From assembly GCA_002211745.1 (NCBI GenBank), contig CP022114.1, positions 4,930,645 through 4,994,644 on the forward strand: 64,000 bases of DNA. Direction: 5' to 3'. A program made the position numbers and the translations under genes. Below, piece by piece: positions 9,455 to 20,460 of this stretch. The notes under the pieces are model-generated. The model had not been told where the DNA came from and ran no database searches. It worked only from the letters and a program-made list of their open reading frames with translations. Each line of letters opens with the position of its first letter. Position 1 is the stretch's first letter. The stretch is from Kluyvera genomosp. 3 (GTDB taxonomy: Bacteria; Pseudomonadota; Gammaproteobacteria; Enterobacterales; Enterobacteriaceae).

Positions 9455-10828
9455 TTAAATAACCCGTGAGAACTGCTGCATACGCGCTTTCTGACGCAGA
9501 TAGGCGTCGAAGCACATACAGATGTTGCGAATCAACAAACGGCCTTTGGCGGTCACCTGAATGCCCTTCTCATCCACATCCACCAGCCCATCTTTTGCCA
9601 GCGGAGCCAGCAGCGCGAGGTCCTCGGCAAAGTAGTCGCTGAAGTTCAGATCCCACTGTTTTTCCACTGCCGGGAAATCGAGGCTGAAGTTGCAGATCAG
9701 CGCCTTAATCACGTCACGACGAATGCAATCATCGCGAGTTAACGCAATACCGCGCCACAGCGCGTTGCCCTGCTCGGCCACCTGCTGATAGTACAGCTTC
9801 AGCTCTTTTTGGTTCTGGGCGTAGCAATCGCCAATCATGCTGATGGCGGAAACGCCCATGCCCAGCAGATCGGTGTCGCCCTGGGTGGTATAGCCCTGGA
9901 AGTTGCGGTGCAGCACACCTTCACGCTGAGCCACGGCCAGTTCGTTATCCGGACGCGCAAAGTGGTCCATGCCGATAAACTGATAGCCCGCTTGCGTCAG
10001 CGAGTTAATGGTCTCCTGCAGGATATCCAGCTTCTGCTGCGCCGACGGCAGGTCGGCATCTTTGATTTTGCGCTGAGCGGCGAAGAGCGTCGGCAGGTGC
10101 GCGTAGTTAAATACGCTCAGGCGATCCGGATTCAGCTCTGCCACGCGCTGGAGGGTAAAAGCAAAGCTCTCCGGCGTTTGCTTCGGCAGGCCGTAGATCA
10201 GATCAATATTGGTCGACGTAAAACCAATCTCACGGGCGTGGTTGAGCAGCGCGAAGATAAATTCTTCATCCTGCTCACGGTTCACCAGGCGCTGTACCTC
10301 TTTATTGAAGTCCTGCACGCCCATGCTCAGGCGGTTGAAGCCTTCGGCGCGCAGATGGTCGATAACATCCAGCTCAATTTCACGCGGGTCAACTTCAATG
10401 GAGATCTCCGCGTCCGCATCGAAGTGAAAGTTCTCGCGCAGCAGCGTCATCAGGCGGCTGATTTGCGCCTTATTCAGATAGGTTGGCGTACCGCCGCCCC
10501 AGTGCAGTTGGCTAACATGGCGACCGGTAAACAGCGGCGCGCGCTGGCGAATTTCCTGCTCCAGCACGTCAAGATATTGGTCAGCTTTGTGCTGCTGGCG
10601 GGTAACGATCTTATTGCAACCGCAGAAATAGCAGAGCTTATGGCAGAACGGGATATGAACGTACAGCGACAGGGGCCGCTCAGGATAGCGCGCAACGGCG
10701 CTCAGAAACTCCGCTTCGCCGAACGCGTCGGAGAATTCCAGCGCCGTGGGATACGAGGTATACCGTGGCCCGGAATAGTTATATTTCTGGATCAGGGCCA
10801 GATCCCAGTCGATTAACTGCACAGACAT
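9455..10828 (-). CDS. hemN: Oxygen-independent coproporphyrinogen III oxidase
   Basis: Radical SAM enzyme that decarboxylates coproporphyrinogen III to protoporphyrinogen IX during anaerobic haem synthesis. 457 aa and intact. The [4Fe-4S]-binding cysteines are in HIPFCHKLCYFCGCN (CxxxCxxC, about residues 62-69), followed by a GGGTPTYL SAM-binding segment and the HemN C-terminal domain. The ATG at 10828 is chosen because AGGAG lies 6 nt upstream and because E. coli HemN begins MSVQ. An in-frame GTG lies two codons earlier. Confidence 0.98.
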   Translation of the reverse strand: MSVQLIDWDLALIQKYNYSGPRYTSYPTALEFSDAFGEAEFLSAVARYPERPLSLYVHIPFCHKLCYFCGCNKIVTRQQHKADQYLDVLEQEIRQRAPLFTGRHVSQLHWGGGTPTYLNKAQISRLMTLLRENFHFDADAEISIEVDPREIELDVIDHLRAEGFNRLSMGVQDFNKEVQRLVNREQDEEFIFALLNHAREIGFTSTNIDLIYGLPKQTPESFAFTLQRVAELNPDRLSVFNYAHLPTLFAAQRKIKDADLPSAQQKLDILQETINSLTQAGYQFIGMDHFARPDNELAVAQREGVLHRNFQGYTTQGDTDLLGMGVSAISMIGDCYAQNQKELKLYYQQVAEQGNALWRGIALTRDDCIRRDVIKALICNFSLDFPAVEKQWDLNFSDYFAEDLALLAPLAKDGLVDVDEKGIQVTAKGRLLIRNICMCFDAYLRQKARMQQFSRVI

Positions 10829-10830
10829 GC

Positions 10831-11013
10831 TCACTCCTTGCGATGATGTCGAAAACGACGACGGCTTGCCGGCCTGGCCGCATTACGCAGCGCCAGCCGG
10901 TTGCGCAGCCAATTTTGACGCCGCGACAACCGTCGTAGTTTAACGAATAACCACCCCAGATAACATACAACCAAAAGGGTTATAAGCAGGACTGGCAGGC
11001 CAATCGGGTGCAA
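10831..11013 (-). CDS. Putative small membrane protein between yihI and hemN
   Basis: A 60-codon ORF with a TTG start, beginning 3 nt after the yihI stop and ending 2 nt before the hemN start codon, so it fills the gap exactly. One hydrophobic helix (about residues 4-24) is followed by a very basic tail rich in Arg. I do not recognise the family. In related gamma-proteobacteria a DUF2489-type membrane protein lies between YihI and HemN, and this could be a short relative. The TTG start and modest ribosome-binding site keep confidence low. Confidence 0.42.
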   Translation of the reverse strand: MHPIGLPVLLITLLVVCYLGWLFVKLRRLSRRQNWLRNRLALRNAARPASRRRFRHHRKE

Positions 11014-11016
11014 ACG

Positions 11017-11534
11017 TTAGTTTCCGCCTCTCAGCAGACGCATGACGTCTTCCTTGCCCTCTTCTTCCTCTTCTTCTTCTTCGTCATCATCGTAAGAGAG
11101 GCCGAGTTGCTGCATCAGTGCATCAATGCGATCCAGTTTGGCATCGACCCAGGCTTGCTCTTCAGCAGTCAGGGTTTCGCCCTCTTCCAGACGTTCCAGC
11201 AGCGCATCCAGGCGCTCATCAGTCTCCAGCATGTCCAGCTCAGCCTGCGGTGAAAGCATAGGTTTCTCGCTCTTCGGTTTGTGCTGCTTGACGACCGGCG
11301 CCTCAGTCACGCCCAGCGCGATCGGTTTTTTACTACCAATACGGGGTCTTTTTGCTGCTTCTGTTTGTTGGAGCCAGATGCACCCTCACTGCCGCTGGCG
11401 CGGCTGCCCGGCGCGTGGCCACGGTGCTTCTTGTCGCGTTTACGGTCACGCGCTTCCTGGTTCAGCTCTTCGCGCGTTTTACGACGCTGTTTGCCTGGCG
11501 CTTTGCTACGCGGTGCAGAGGTTGGTTTTTTCAT
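11017..11534 (-). CDS. yihI: Der GTPase-activating protein YihI
   Basis: Stimulates the GTPase of the ribosome biogenesis factor Der (EngA). About 172 aa. The N-terminal third is very basic (Lys/Arg-rich, low complexity). A helical core follows (around [20 protein letters not shown]), then a run of more than ten Asp/Glu residues near the C-terminus, as in E. coli YihI. One C is missing from a run near 11345. It lies next to CsrC, as in E. coli. Confidence 0.92.
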
Positions 11535-11599
11535 GATGTCAGATCTTTTAAGCCGTTTTATTCAGTATAGAATTGAGCCGGAATCTAGCAGAAAGCAAA

Positions 11600-11855
11600 C
11601 AAAGAAAAAAGGCGACAGAGTAATCTGTCGCCTTTTTTCCTGACTCACACCCTTAACGGGTTCTACATTCCATGTTTGCTTACAACGCGCCCTGTCTATC
11701 CGTTAGCTCTATAACAGTCCCTGTTATTGTTCCCTTTCCCTGCGTAACGTCTCCAGACGTTGGTCATCCTGACAGATTCCGTAGGTCTTCGCCTCCTGGC
11801 GTTCCTGACCCTCATCCTGAGTCTAAATCCTTCTGGCGCCCTTGCCGATGGGTGC
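11600..11855 (-). ncRNA. csrC: CsrC regulatory RNA
   Basis: The minus-strand sequence resembles E. coli CsrC, which titrates the translational repressor CsrA. It has many GGA motifs in short hairpins (for example CAGGATGAGGGTCAGGA and CCAGGAGG at the 5' end) and a strong terminator, GGCGACAG..CTGTCGCC plus T run, at 11610-11640. It lies between engB and yihI, the E. coli location. The 5' end is approximate. The rest of the yihI-engB gap (11856-12124) is AT-rich and shows no further gene. Confidence 0.88.
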
Positions 11856-12124
11856 TACTTTACCTTGTTGCGTTAAACTAACAAGCAATGAGATGGCGAA
11901 AATTGGATAAATAAGATTATTGCCCGTGTGTAATATTATGATTTTAAATAATTTGCATATAATCTCGCCGATATTCTTTCCTCAATTTCCCATAGCGGAT
12001 ATGGCAAATGTCTTACAAACGGAAGGGCATCGGCTTACAGTTGACGATGCTGGAGTAATTCCAGCCTTTTTTTGCCGATCGGGTATAATCGCCCCCAATG
12101 CCTGATTTAACGGAGACGACCGTT

Positions 12125-12760
12125 TTGACTAACTGGAACTATCAACTGACGCACTTTGTCACCAGCGCGCCAGATATCCGCCACTTACCTTCCGATACCG
12201 GAATCGAAGTGGCTTTTGCCGGCCGCTCCAACGCGGGGAAATCCAGCGCCCTGAATACGCTGACCAACCAGAAAAGCCTGGCGCGTACATCAAAAACGCC
12301 GGGTCGTACGCAGCTGATTAACCTGTTTGAAGTGGCTGACGGCAAACGTCTGGTCGACTTGCCGGGCTACGGCTACGCACAGGTGCCGGAAGAGATGAAA
12401 ATCAAGTGGCAGCGTGCGCTGGGTGAATACCTGGAAAAACGTCTGTGCCTGAAAGGATTAGTGGTACTGATGGATATTCGCCATCCGCTGAAGGACCTCG
12501 ACCAGCAGATGATCGAGTGGGCCGTCGCCAGCGAAATCCCGGTTTTGGTACTGTTAACCAAAGCTGACAAGCTGGCCAGCGGTGCGCGTAAAGCACAGCT
12601 GAACCTGGTGCGTGAAGCGGCGCTCGCCTTTAACGGTGACGTGCAGGTTGAAGCCTTTTCTTCCCTGAAAAAGCAGGGTGTGGACAAGCTGCGTCAGAAG
12701 CTGGACAGCTGGTTTAACGATATTCCGCCACAGGAAGATCCTGAGGCTGCTGCAGAGTAA
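12125..12760 (+). CDS. engB: Ribosome biogenesis GTP-binding protein EngB (YihA/YsxC)
   Basis: Essential small GTPase needed for 50S assembly. 211 aa with G1 GRSNAGKSS, the G2 region TPGRTQ, G3 DLPGYGYA and G4 TKAD. The TTG at 12125 is preferred over the in-frame ATG at 12098 because GGAG lies about 8-10 nt upstream and E. coli YihA begins MTNLNYQ, matching MTNWNYQ here. The frame is intact. Confidence 0.95.
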   Translation: MTNWNYQLTHFVTSAPDIRHLPSDTGIEVAFAGRSNAGKSSALNTLTNQKSLARTSKTPGRTQLINLFEVADGKRLVDLPGYGYAQVPEEMKIKWQRALGEYLEKRLCLKGLVVLMDIRHPLKDLDQQMIEWAVASEIPVLVLLTKADKLASGARKAQLNLVREAALAFNGDVQVEAFSSLKKQGVDKLRQKLDSWFNDIPPQEDPEAAAE

Positions 12761-12870
12761 CCCCTCTCTACGTCCCGGATAGCGGCGCCTGGCGCCCTGT
12801 CCCGGGTACTTCCCCACCAGACTCCTTTTTCACGACCAATCGACTGCGGCAAAACTTTTCTTTCGCCCAA

Positions 12871-12978
12871 TAAAAAACGCCCAGTCATTACTGACTGGGG
12901 CGGCTAAAATATTCAGCCAAATCCGATTACGTGAAGTAAAAGGTCTGAAAGATAGAACATCTTACCTCTGTACCCTAC
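12871..12978 (-). ncRNA. spf: Spot 42 sRNA
   Basis: On the minus strand the RNA begins GTAGGGTACAGAGGTAAG and is near identical to E. coli Spot 42. It carries the unstructured segments that pair with galK and other catabolic mRNAs and the CAGTCATTACTGACTG terminator. Spot 42 acts with Hfq and is repressed by cAMP-CRP. It lies just downstream of polA, as in E. coli. The terminator stem lacks one C, like other runs here. The rest of the engB-polA gap is the spf promoter and AT-rich sequence without a gene. Confidence 0.97.
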
Positions 12979-13125
12979 GAGAGTAACTCTACTCTTTTTT
13001 AATGCTGACAGAAAGCATTTTTTGTAGTTTTTTTTCACTTGTTACATAACGAATTCTAATGTTCATCACAAAATTAGATAAGTTATGTTGCTTACTTACA
13101 TAAAACCCCATTGTTCATCGAACAC

Positions 13126-15918
13126 TTAATGAGCTTGATCCCAATTTTCGCCACTCCCGACTTCCACCAGCAACGGCACGTCCAGCGTGGTGCTGTTTTC
13201 CATCAGTTCGTGTACTTTCTTCGCCACGGCATCCACGTCGTCTTTGTGCACTTCAAAGACCAGTTCATCGTGAACCTGCATGATCATGCGCACGCGCGGC
13301 TTCTCAGTTTCTAACCAGCCATCAACGGCAATCATGGCCCGTTTGATGATGTCAGCCGCGGTCCCCTGCATCGGGGCGTTAATCGCCGCGCGTTCAGCGC
13401 CAGCGCGACGCGCGGCGTTGCTGGCTTTGATGTCCGGCAGGTACAGACGGCGGCCATCCAGCGTCTCAACATAGCCCTGTTCCTTCGCCTGCGCGCGGGT
13501 ACGCTCCATGTAATCCAGTACGCCAGGGTAACGCTCGAAGTAGAGATCCATATACTTCTGCGCTTCTTTACGTGGAATGTTCAGCTGGCGCGCGAGGCCA
13601 AAGGCGCTCATGCCGTAAATCAGGCCGAAGTTGATGGCTTTGGCGCTGCGGCGCTGCTCGCCGGTGACGCTTTCCAGCGGCAGCCCGAAGACTTCCGCCG
13701 CGGTGGCGCGGTGAATATCCTTCCCTTCAGCAAACGCCTTCAACAGGCCTGCGTCACGCGACAGGTGCGCCATGATGCGCAGCTCAATCTGCGAGTAGTC
13801 GGCAGAGACGATGACGTAATCTTCCGGCGCAATAAACGCCTGGCGAATACGACGCCCTTCGTCGTTACGTACCGGGATGTTTTGCAGGTTCGGGTCGGTT
13901 GATGACAGGCGACCGGTGGCGGTAACCGCCTGGTGATAGGAGGTATGCACGCGACCGGTTTTCGGGTTGATCATCAACGGCAGCTTGTCGGTGTAGGTCG
14001 ACTTCAGTTTCGCCAGACCGCGATACTCAAGAATCACCTTCGGCAGCGGGTAGTCCAGCGCCAGTTCTTCCAGTACTTCTTCAGAAGTGGACGGCGCGCC
14101 ACCCGGCGTTTTCTTCAGCGGCTTGATGCCTTGCTTTTCAAACAGGATGGTTTGCAGTTGTTTTGGTGAGGAGAGGTTAAACTCTTCCCGGCAATGTCGT
14201 AAGCTTTCTGCTCCAGCTCGACCAGACGCTTGGCGATCTCCTGCGAATGCGCGTGCAGTACGGCAGGGTCAATCTTCACGCCATTACGCTCAACGCGCGA
14301 CAGCACCGGTACCAGCGGCATTTCAATTTCGTTGAAAATGCGCAGCGGACCTTCATTTTTTTGCAGCTTTGGCCACATTTTCAGGTGCAGTTGTAGGGTC
14401 ACGTCGGCGTCTTCTGCCGCGTAGCGCCCGGCTTCTTCCAGCGCAATCTGGTTGAAGGTGAGCTGGTTTTTACCTTTGCCTGCAATTTCTTCAAAGGTAA
14501 TGGTTTTGTGCTTCAGCCAGCGGTCGGAGAGGCTGTCCATATCGTGACGCCGGCAATGCTGTCCAGCGTGTAGGACTCGAGCATGGTGTCGTAGGCAATC
14601 CCGCGCAGTTCAATGCCGTAGTTGGCCAGAATTCCGCGATCGTACTTCAGGTTTTGTCCCACCTTCAGCAGCGTGTCATCTTCCAGCAGCGGCTTAAGCA
14701 GTTCAAGCACACGTTCGCGGGCGATCTGATCTGGCGCGTCCAGATAGTCGTGGGCGACCGGCACATAAGCAGCCACGCCCGGTTCAATGGCGAACGACAG
14801 GCCTACCATGTTGGCGGAGATATTATCGAGACTGTCGGTTTCCGTATCGAAAGCAAACAGCGGCGCTTTCTTCAGCTTTTCGATCCAGCTCACCAGAGTG
14901 GCTTCATCGAGAATGGTGACGTAGTTTTCTGACGAGAGGGTGGCTGCAGTTTCTTCAACCTCTACCTCTACTTCAGCCACTATCGCTTTGCCCGCTGGTT
15001 TCGCCGCTGGCTTCGAGCCTTTGGCCTGCATCCAGGTACCGGACTCAACGTCGGTGATCCAACGTTTGAATTCGTATTTCTTAAACAGCGTTAGCAGTTC
15101 GTCCGCCGCCGGTGCGGCCACGGTCAGCTGTTCACAGCCGAGCTCCAGCTCAACGTCTGTTTTAATGGTCGCCAGTTTGTAGGAGAGGTAGGCCAGCTCT
15201 TTATTCTGCTCCAGCTTGGCTGCCATCGTTTTCGCGCCACGGAAGGTTAACCCGGCGATTTTTTCCGGCTCGCCGTACAGCGCATCCAGCCCGCCAAGAC
15301 CCTGCAGCAATGCCTGCGCCGTTTTCTCGCCCACGCCAGGGACGCCTGGAATGTTATCTGAAGAGTCGCCCATCAGCGCCAGAAAATCGATAATCAGTTC
15401 TGGCGGCACGCCATATTTCGTGACCACTTCGTCCGGACCAAGAATTGTGTTGGTCATGGTGTTGATGAGCGTAATGCCCGGCGTCACCAGCTGCGCCATA
15501 TCTTTATCCCCGGTACTGATCAGCACCGGACGCCCCGTTTTTTCCGCTTCGCGCGCCAGGGTGCCAATCACGTCGTCCGCTTCCACGCCGGAAACGGCCA
15601 GCAGCGGCAGCCCCATCGCTTTTACCATCGCGTGCAGTGGCTCAATCTGCGCACGCAGATCGTCCGGCATTGGCGGACGGTGCGATTTGTAGTCTTCAAA
15701 CAGTTCATCACGGAAGGTTTTCCCCTTCGCATCAAAAACCACTGCGGCATGGGTAGGTTGATACTGCAGAATCAGGCTGCGCAGCATGTTCAGCACGCCA
15801 TACATAGCGCCGGTCGGCTCGCCCGCGCGGTTTGTCAGCGGCGGAATGCGTGATACGCCCGGTAGAGATAAGAGGATCCATCAACGAGGATAAGAGGGTT
15901 TTCTGGGATCTGAACCAT
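13126..15918 (-). CDS. polA: DNA polymerase I
   Basis: Replication and repair polymerase, about 930 aa in three parts: the 5'-nuclease domain (start [20 protein letters not shown]; helix-hairpin-helix [10 protein letters not shown]), the 3'-5' exonuclease domain ([10 protein letters not shown], with the metal-binding Asp and Glu) and the polymerase domain (motif [15 protein letters not shown], motif [15 protein letters not shown], motif [10 protein letters not shown]). Frame breaks near 15848, 14545 and 14180 are single-base losses. The start at 15918 matches E. coli PolA. Confidence 0.97.
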
Positions 15919-16041
15919 AATTTCCGTGCCTGTTTATCAGATTATGGGTAAAGGATGCCACAGACGGCATGAAAACATGAATTTTTCCCCAAAATAAGGC
16001 GAAAAGATTTCTCGATCTTCACGATCGCACGCAAAATAAAT

Positions 16042-16192
16042 TGTGGATAACTTTGTGAATAATTTTATTTTACTTATAACAAAGGATATGTAACCCTCGG
16101 TTAAATATAAAATAATCTATATTTTTCAATCAATTAAAACACGATCACAGCCAGAATAGTCGATCTGGTGATAATTCACACTGTGTGGATAG
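16042..16192 (-). promoter_or_regulatory. DnaA boxes upstream of polA
   Basis: TTATCCACA (minus strand) lies at 16042-16050. One-mismatch copies lie at 16053-16061 (TTATTCACA) and 16184-16192 (CTATCCACA). DnaA is reported to stimulate polA expression in E. coli. These boxes lie 120-275 bp upstream of the polA start, in the 396-bp gap to yihG, which is otherwise AT-rich and carries no gene I can support. Confidence 0.55.
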
Positions 16193-16314
16193 ACATATTG
16201 ACTATTTTTCTAATCTGGTAAGACCCATCATTTGGCGCGTTTTCTGGTAAAATCAGCGCCTTGTGCTCGTTTATATGTGCGCGTTAAATAACTAACTATC
16301 TGAATAAAAACACT

Positions 16315-17222
16315 ATGTCGAGATTTCTCGCTGCAATAACGCTGCCTGTAAGCATCGTACTCACCATTTTAGTAACGATTTTATGTTCCGTGCCGATTAT
16401 TCTCGCCGGACTTATTAAGCTCATTTTGCCTATCCCGTTCATCTGGCGTTCAGTCTCAGTATTCTGCAACTTTATGATGTACTGCTGGTGCGAAGGGCTG
16501 GCCGCACTGTTGCATCTCAATCCGCGACTCAAGTGGGATATTCAGGGACTGGAGACACTCAGCAAAAAGAACTGGTACCTGCTTATCTGCAACCACCACA
16601 GCTGGGCCGATATCGTGGTGCTGTGCGTCATTTTCCGCAAGCATATCCCGATGAACAAGTATTTCCTCAAGCAGCAGTTGGCCTGGGTTCCCTTTATGGG
16701 CCTGGCCTGCTGGGCGCTGGATATGCCGTTTATGCGCCGTTACTCGCGCAGCTACCTGATTCGTCACCCGGAACGCCGCGGCAGAGATGTTGAAACTACC
16801 CGCCGTTCCTGCGAGAAATTCCGCGCGCACCCAACGACCATCGTGAACTTTGTTGAGGGGTCGCGCTTCACGCCGGAAAAACGTCGACAAACACGGTCAC
16901 CGTATAACAATCTGCTACCGCCGAAAGCGGCAGGTATCGCGATGGCGCTGAACGTTTTAGGTTCTCAATTCGATAAGCTGCTGGATGTGACGTTGTGCTA
17001 TCCGGAAAACGACGAGACGCCGTTCTACGATATGCTGAGCGGCAAGCTGACGCGAATTGTGGTGCGTGTGAATCTCCGGCCGATTGACCCTGAGCTGCAC
17101 GGCGACTACGTGGGCGATAAGAACTTTAAGCGTCGTTTCCAGCTGTGGCTGAATGCGCTATGGAAGAGAAAGATAAGCAGATTGACGCAACGAAAGCAGA
17201 ATACAAAAACGCCGGTCAGTGA
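16315..17222 (+). CDS. yihG: YihG, PlsC-family lysophosphatidic acid acyltransferase
   Basis: Membrane-bound 1-acylglycerol-3-phosphate acyltransferase family. Two hydrophobic N-terminal helices, then the catalytic HX4D box NHHSWAD near residue 95 and [11 protein letters not shown] (motif III). About 302 aa if one G is restored near 17172. The corrected frame ends with a TGA at 17220-17222 inside the shared terminator. Uncorrected, the frame runs on into the dsbA 3' end. E. coli has yihF between this gene and dsbA; here it is absent. Confidence 0.9.
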
Positions 17223-17232
17223 CCGGCGTTTT
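17207..17232. terminator. Bidirectional terminator between yihG and dsbA
   Basis: AAACGCCGGTC/GACCGGCGTTT is an 11-bp perfect stem flanked by T-rich and A-rich runs, so it can end transcription from both convergent genes. Confidence 0.88.
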
Positions 17233-17237
17233 CATTT

Positions 17238-17860
17238 TTATTTCTTCTCAACCAGCTGCTTCACGGTATCAGCATACTGAGCCACGAAGACGTCCATATT
17301 GCTGGTGTCCATACCCTGCGGGTTCAGCTGATATTTCCCGTTAACAAACATCGCCGGTACGCCCTGCAGCTGCAGATCGGATGCGGCTTTTTCCTGCTGT
17401 GCAACCAGTGATTTCACGACGAAGCTGTTCCAGGCGGCATCATAATCTTCGCCCTTCACGCCCGCGTCTGTGAAGACTTTACGGATATCCGCAACGGTCT
17501 GCACTGTCTGGTTTTTCTGTACGGCTTCAAACATCGGCGCGGTGATCTGATCTTCTACGCCCAGCGCCATCGCCACCGCCACGCTTGCGTCAGGTCTTTG
17601 CCCAATGGGCCCAGGAACTCAACGTGGTATTTAGTCATTTTGGTGCCTTCCGGCAGCTTTTTCTTCACGTTGTCAGAAACGTGCAGAACTTCCTCAAACT
17701 GGTAGCAATGCGGGCAGTAGAAGGAGAAGAACTCCAGCACCTGCGGCTCACCTGCAACCGGCTTATCGATGGTAACGTACTGTTTGCCGTCGGTAATCTG
17801 AGCAGCAGATGCGCTGAATGCCAGAATCATACCTGCCAGCGCAAGCCAAACCTTTTTCAT
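17238..17860 (-). CDS. dsbA: Periplasmic thiol:disulfide oxidoreductase DsbA
   Basis: Introduces disulfide bonds into exported proteins and is reoxidised by DsbB. About 207-208 aa: a signal peptide ending ASA (cleaved before AQITDGKQY), the active site CPHC (Cys30 and Cys33 of the mature protein) in a thioredoxin fold, and a helical insert. One G is lost from a GGG run near 17580. It follows srkA by 27 nt, as in E. coli. Confidence 0.97.
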
Positions 17861-17887
17861 AACTCACTCTCTCCTGACTGTGTCGAA

Positions 17888-18872
17888 TTAATACATGGGC
17901 GTTAACTGAAGCGGTGGTTCCTGAAGAACCTTTACCTGCTCCACAAAAGTTGCGATCTGCCGATGCCAGAAATCTTCCCGGTTAACCAGGGAAAATTTTT
18001 CGGAAATGCGGGATCATCCCAGCGCCTGATTATCCAGGCAAGATAATAAACCAACCGCATTGCACGTAAAGGCTCGATCAGCGGCAATTCGTCTGAATTA
18101 AAGCTGCTGAACTCTTCATAGGCCTCTACGATGGTTTCCAGCTGCATACGTCTTTCGGCGAGGGAACCGTTAAGCAGCATCCAAAGGTCCTGAACCGCGG
18201 GCCGTTACGCGCATCATCGAGATCGACAAATAGCGGACCATCGCGCCAGAGGATATTCCCGGCGTGGCAATCGCCATGCAGGCGTAGAGCATCAAAACGC
18301 CCGTGCCACAGGCCCATCACCGCGTCAATCAGGTCATCGGTAGCCTTCAGGAATTGGGCTTTTAACCCCGCCGGGATCAGCGCCGAGTGCTCAAATACCT
18401 CACGAGGTTCAATCAGATACTCTTTGACGCCAATCGATGGGCGCGCGGTAAAGCGAGATTTGCGCCCGGTTTGATGCAGTCGCCCCAGATAGCGTCCTAC
18501 CCACTCCATTTGATCCAGGTTATCTGATTCAAACTGGCGGCCTCCCATGCTCGGGAAGACGGCAAAGTAAAAACCGTCATGGGTCAGTAGCGTCTGGTCA
18601 TTAAAGATGATCGGGGCCGCAACCGGTACCTCATCCTCGACCAGTTCCAGAGCGAACTGGTGCTCTTCAAGAATCTGCGCAGCCGACCAGCGCTCCGGGC
18701 GATAAAACTTCACCACCATACGGCGACGGTCCTCGTCCTGAAACTGGTAAACCCGGTTCTCGTAGCTGTTTAGTGGGGTGAGACCAGAATCAACCCGGAT
18801 ACCCTGCGCAAATAGGGCATCGATAATGGTATCCGGGTGGAGAGTCTGGAAAGTGAAAGCCTTGTCGTTCAT
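17888..18872 (-). CDS. srkA: Stress response kinase A (YihE/RdoA)
   Basis: Cytoplasmic Ser/Thr protein kinase of the APH fold, linked in E. coli to Cpx signalling and protection from death under stress. About 328 aa. The catalytic loop HGDCHAGN and the metal site FVDLDDARNGP are visible. Two deletions (near 18180 and 17985) break the frame. The corrected stop is at 17888. It probably shares a transcript with dsbA downstream. Confidence 0.94.
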
Positions 18873-18947
18873 CCTGACATCCGATAACGATACGAATGAT
18901 TCAGGATATCATTTCACGAGGACTTGAGCGGTACTGCTTACAACCTT

Positions 18948-19217
18948 TTACTCTTTAATTACGCCGCGCGCGCGCAGCAGTGCGGTTTTGAAGTCCTCTT
19001 CATAATCTTTCTGAATGCCCGGAATGACCGCGTCTTTCGCGGAATCGCGCATTTTGAGATGGTAGATCAGAATATCGTCCGTTAAATCGGCCAATTCACC
19101 GTCATAGCCTGACTCTTTTGCCAGTTTCTGCAAAAATTGCATTAAATTCAGCTCTGGCTCTTTCTGCCAGGCTGGCTGGAGGAGTTCAATAACTTCATTC
19201 AGACGTTTACATTTCAT
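18948..19217 (-). CDS. yihD: YihD, conserved small protein (DUF1040)
   Basis: 89 aa, intact, starting [17 protein letters not shown] and closely matching E. coli YihD. Cytoplasmic, mainly helical, function unknown. The start ATG at 19217 follows AAGGAGC. A longer in-frame extension upstream is rejected because it lacks a ribosome-binding site and would overlap mobA. Confidence 0.93.
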   Translation of the reverse strand: MKCKRLNEVIELLQPAWQKEPELNLMQFLQKLAKESGYDGELADLTDDILIYHLKMRDSAKDAVIPGIQKDYEEDFKTALLRARGVIKE

Positions 19218-19285
19218 GGTCGTGCTCCTTACGCTTGATAGAGACACGTTAGCAGGGTAAACCCACAATAAAAGAGGCGATAGCG

Positions 19286-19869
19286 GTGAATGCAGAGAGC
19301 CAGGTAACCGGCGTGGTGCTGGCGGGCGGGAAAGCCTCCAGAATGGGTGGCAGGATAAAGGATTAATGAGGCTTGGTGGTAAGCCGCTGTGGCGACACGT
19401 GGCCGATCGCCTGTATCCGCAGGTTAATCGTATCGTTATCAGCGCGAATCGCAATCTGGAAATCTATCGAACTAGCGGGCTTCCGGTCATGGCCGATACG
19501 TTATCAGACTTTCCTGGGCCGCTGGCCGGTATGCTTTCAGTGATGCAGCAGACAGACGATGAATGGTTTCTGTTTTGTCCATGCGATACCCCGTTTATTC
19601 CCGACAATCTCGTCGCACGGTTAGCGGCGGAACGCCAGCAGGCCGCCGTAGTTTGGGTTCACGATGGCGATAGAGATCACCCGGCTATTGCTCTGGCCCA
19701 CCGAAGCCTGGCACCACACATTGCTGATTATCTCGCGAGAGGTGAAAGACGAGTCATGGTATTTATGCGTCAGGCTGGCGGTCATTCGGTAGATTTTAGC
19801 GACATGATTAGCGCATTTCGCAATATCAATACGCCTGAAGATTTGCTGCGTAACGAGGATCAACCATGA
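19286..19869 (+). CDS. mobA: Molybdenum cofactor guanylyltransferase MobA
   Basis: Transfers GMP to Mo-molybdopterin to make the guanine dinucleotide cofactor. About 194 aa. The nucleotidyltransferase signature [13 protein letters not shown] is at the N-terminus, followed by CPCDTPF and the DRDHPAIAL region. A GTG start at 19286 follows AGAGG. One C is lost near 19345 (GGCCAG read as GGCAG), which hides the first 25 codons. Its stop overlaps the mobB start (ATGA). Confidence 0.94.
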
Positions 19870-20389
19870 TTCCATTACTCGCTGTTGCTGCCTGGAGCGG
19901 CACGGGAAAAACGACGCTACTGAAAAAGTTGATCCCGGCGCTTTGCGAGCGTGGTATTCGTCCCGGGCTGATAAAGCACACCCATCATGATATGGATGTC
20001 GATAAACCCGGTAAGGACAGCTATGAACTGCGCAAAGCCGGTGCAGCGCAGACGCTGGTCGCCAGCCAGCAACGTTGGGCATTGATGACTGAGACGCCGG
20101 AGGAAAATGAGTTGGATCTGGCGTGGCTGGTGAGCCGGATGGATGCATCAAAACTGGATCTGGTGCTGGTTGAAGGCTTTAAGCATGATGCCGTGGAAAA
20201 GATCGTGCTGTTTCGCGAGGCCGCCGGCACAGTGTGAATGAGTTGGTTATTGATGAGTATACGGTCGCAGTAGCCAGCGATATCGCGCTGGATATTAGCG
20301 TTCCGGTGCTGAATTTGAACGATACTGACGGAATAGTGGCGTTTATTGTGGCATGGATGAGGTTATGCGCTTCCCCGGAGTCGGCGTAA
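19866..20389 (+). CDS. mobB: MobB, GTP-binding molybdopterin-guanine dinucleotide accessory protein
   Basis: P-loop GTPase thought to help MobA. About 174 aa with Walker [11 protein letters not shown] near residue 10. One G is lost near 20226, producing a false early stop. The corrected frame continues to a TAA at 20387. It is translationally coupled to mobA, and convergent with the rRNA operon. Confidence 0.93.
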
Positions 20390-20460
20390 CACGCCTCATC
20401 CGGGCGACCAGAGCAGCTGTAGCCCGGGATTTCACTGCATTTTCATTTCGCACAGACGTA

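Noticed and set aside
20390-20460. Possible REP element after mobB (CGCCTCATCCGGGCG)
   Set aside because: It has only a weak and incomplete palindrome with the following CGGGATTTC, not enough to call a REP unit.
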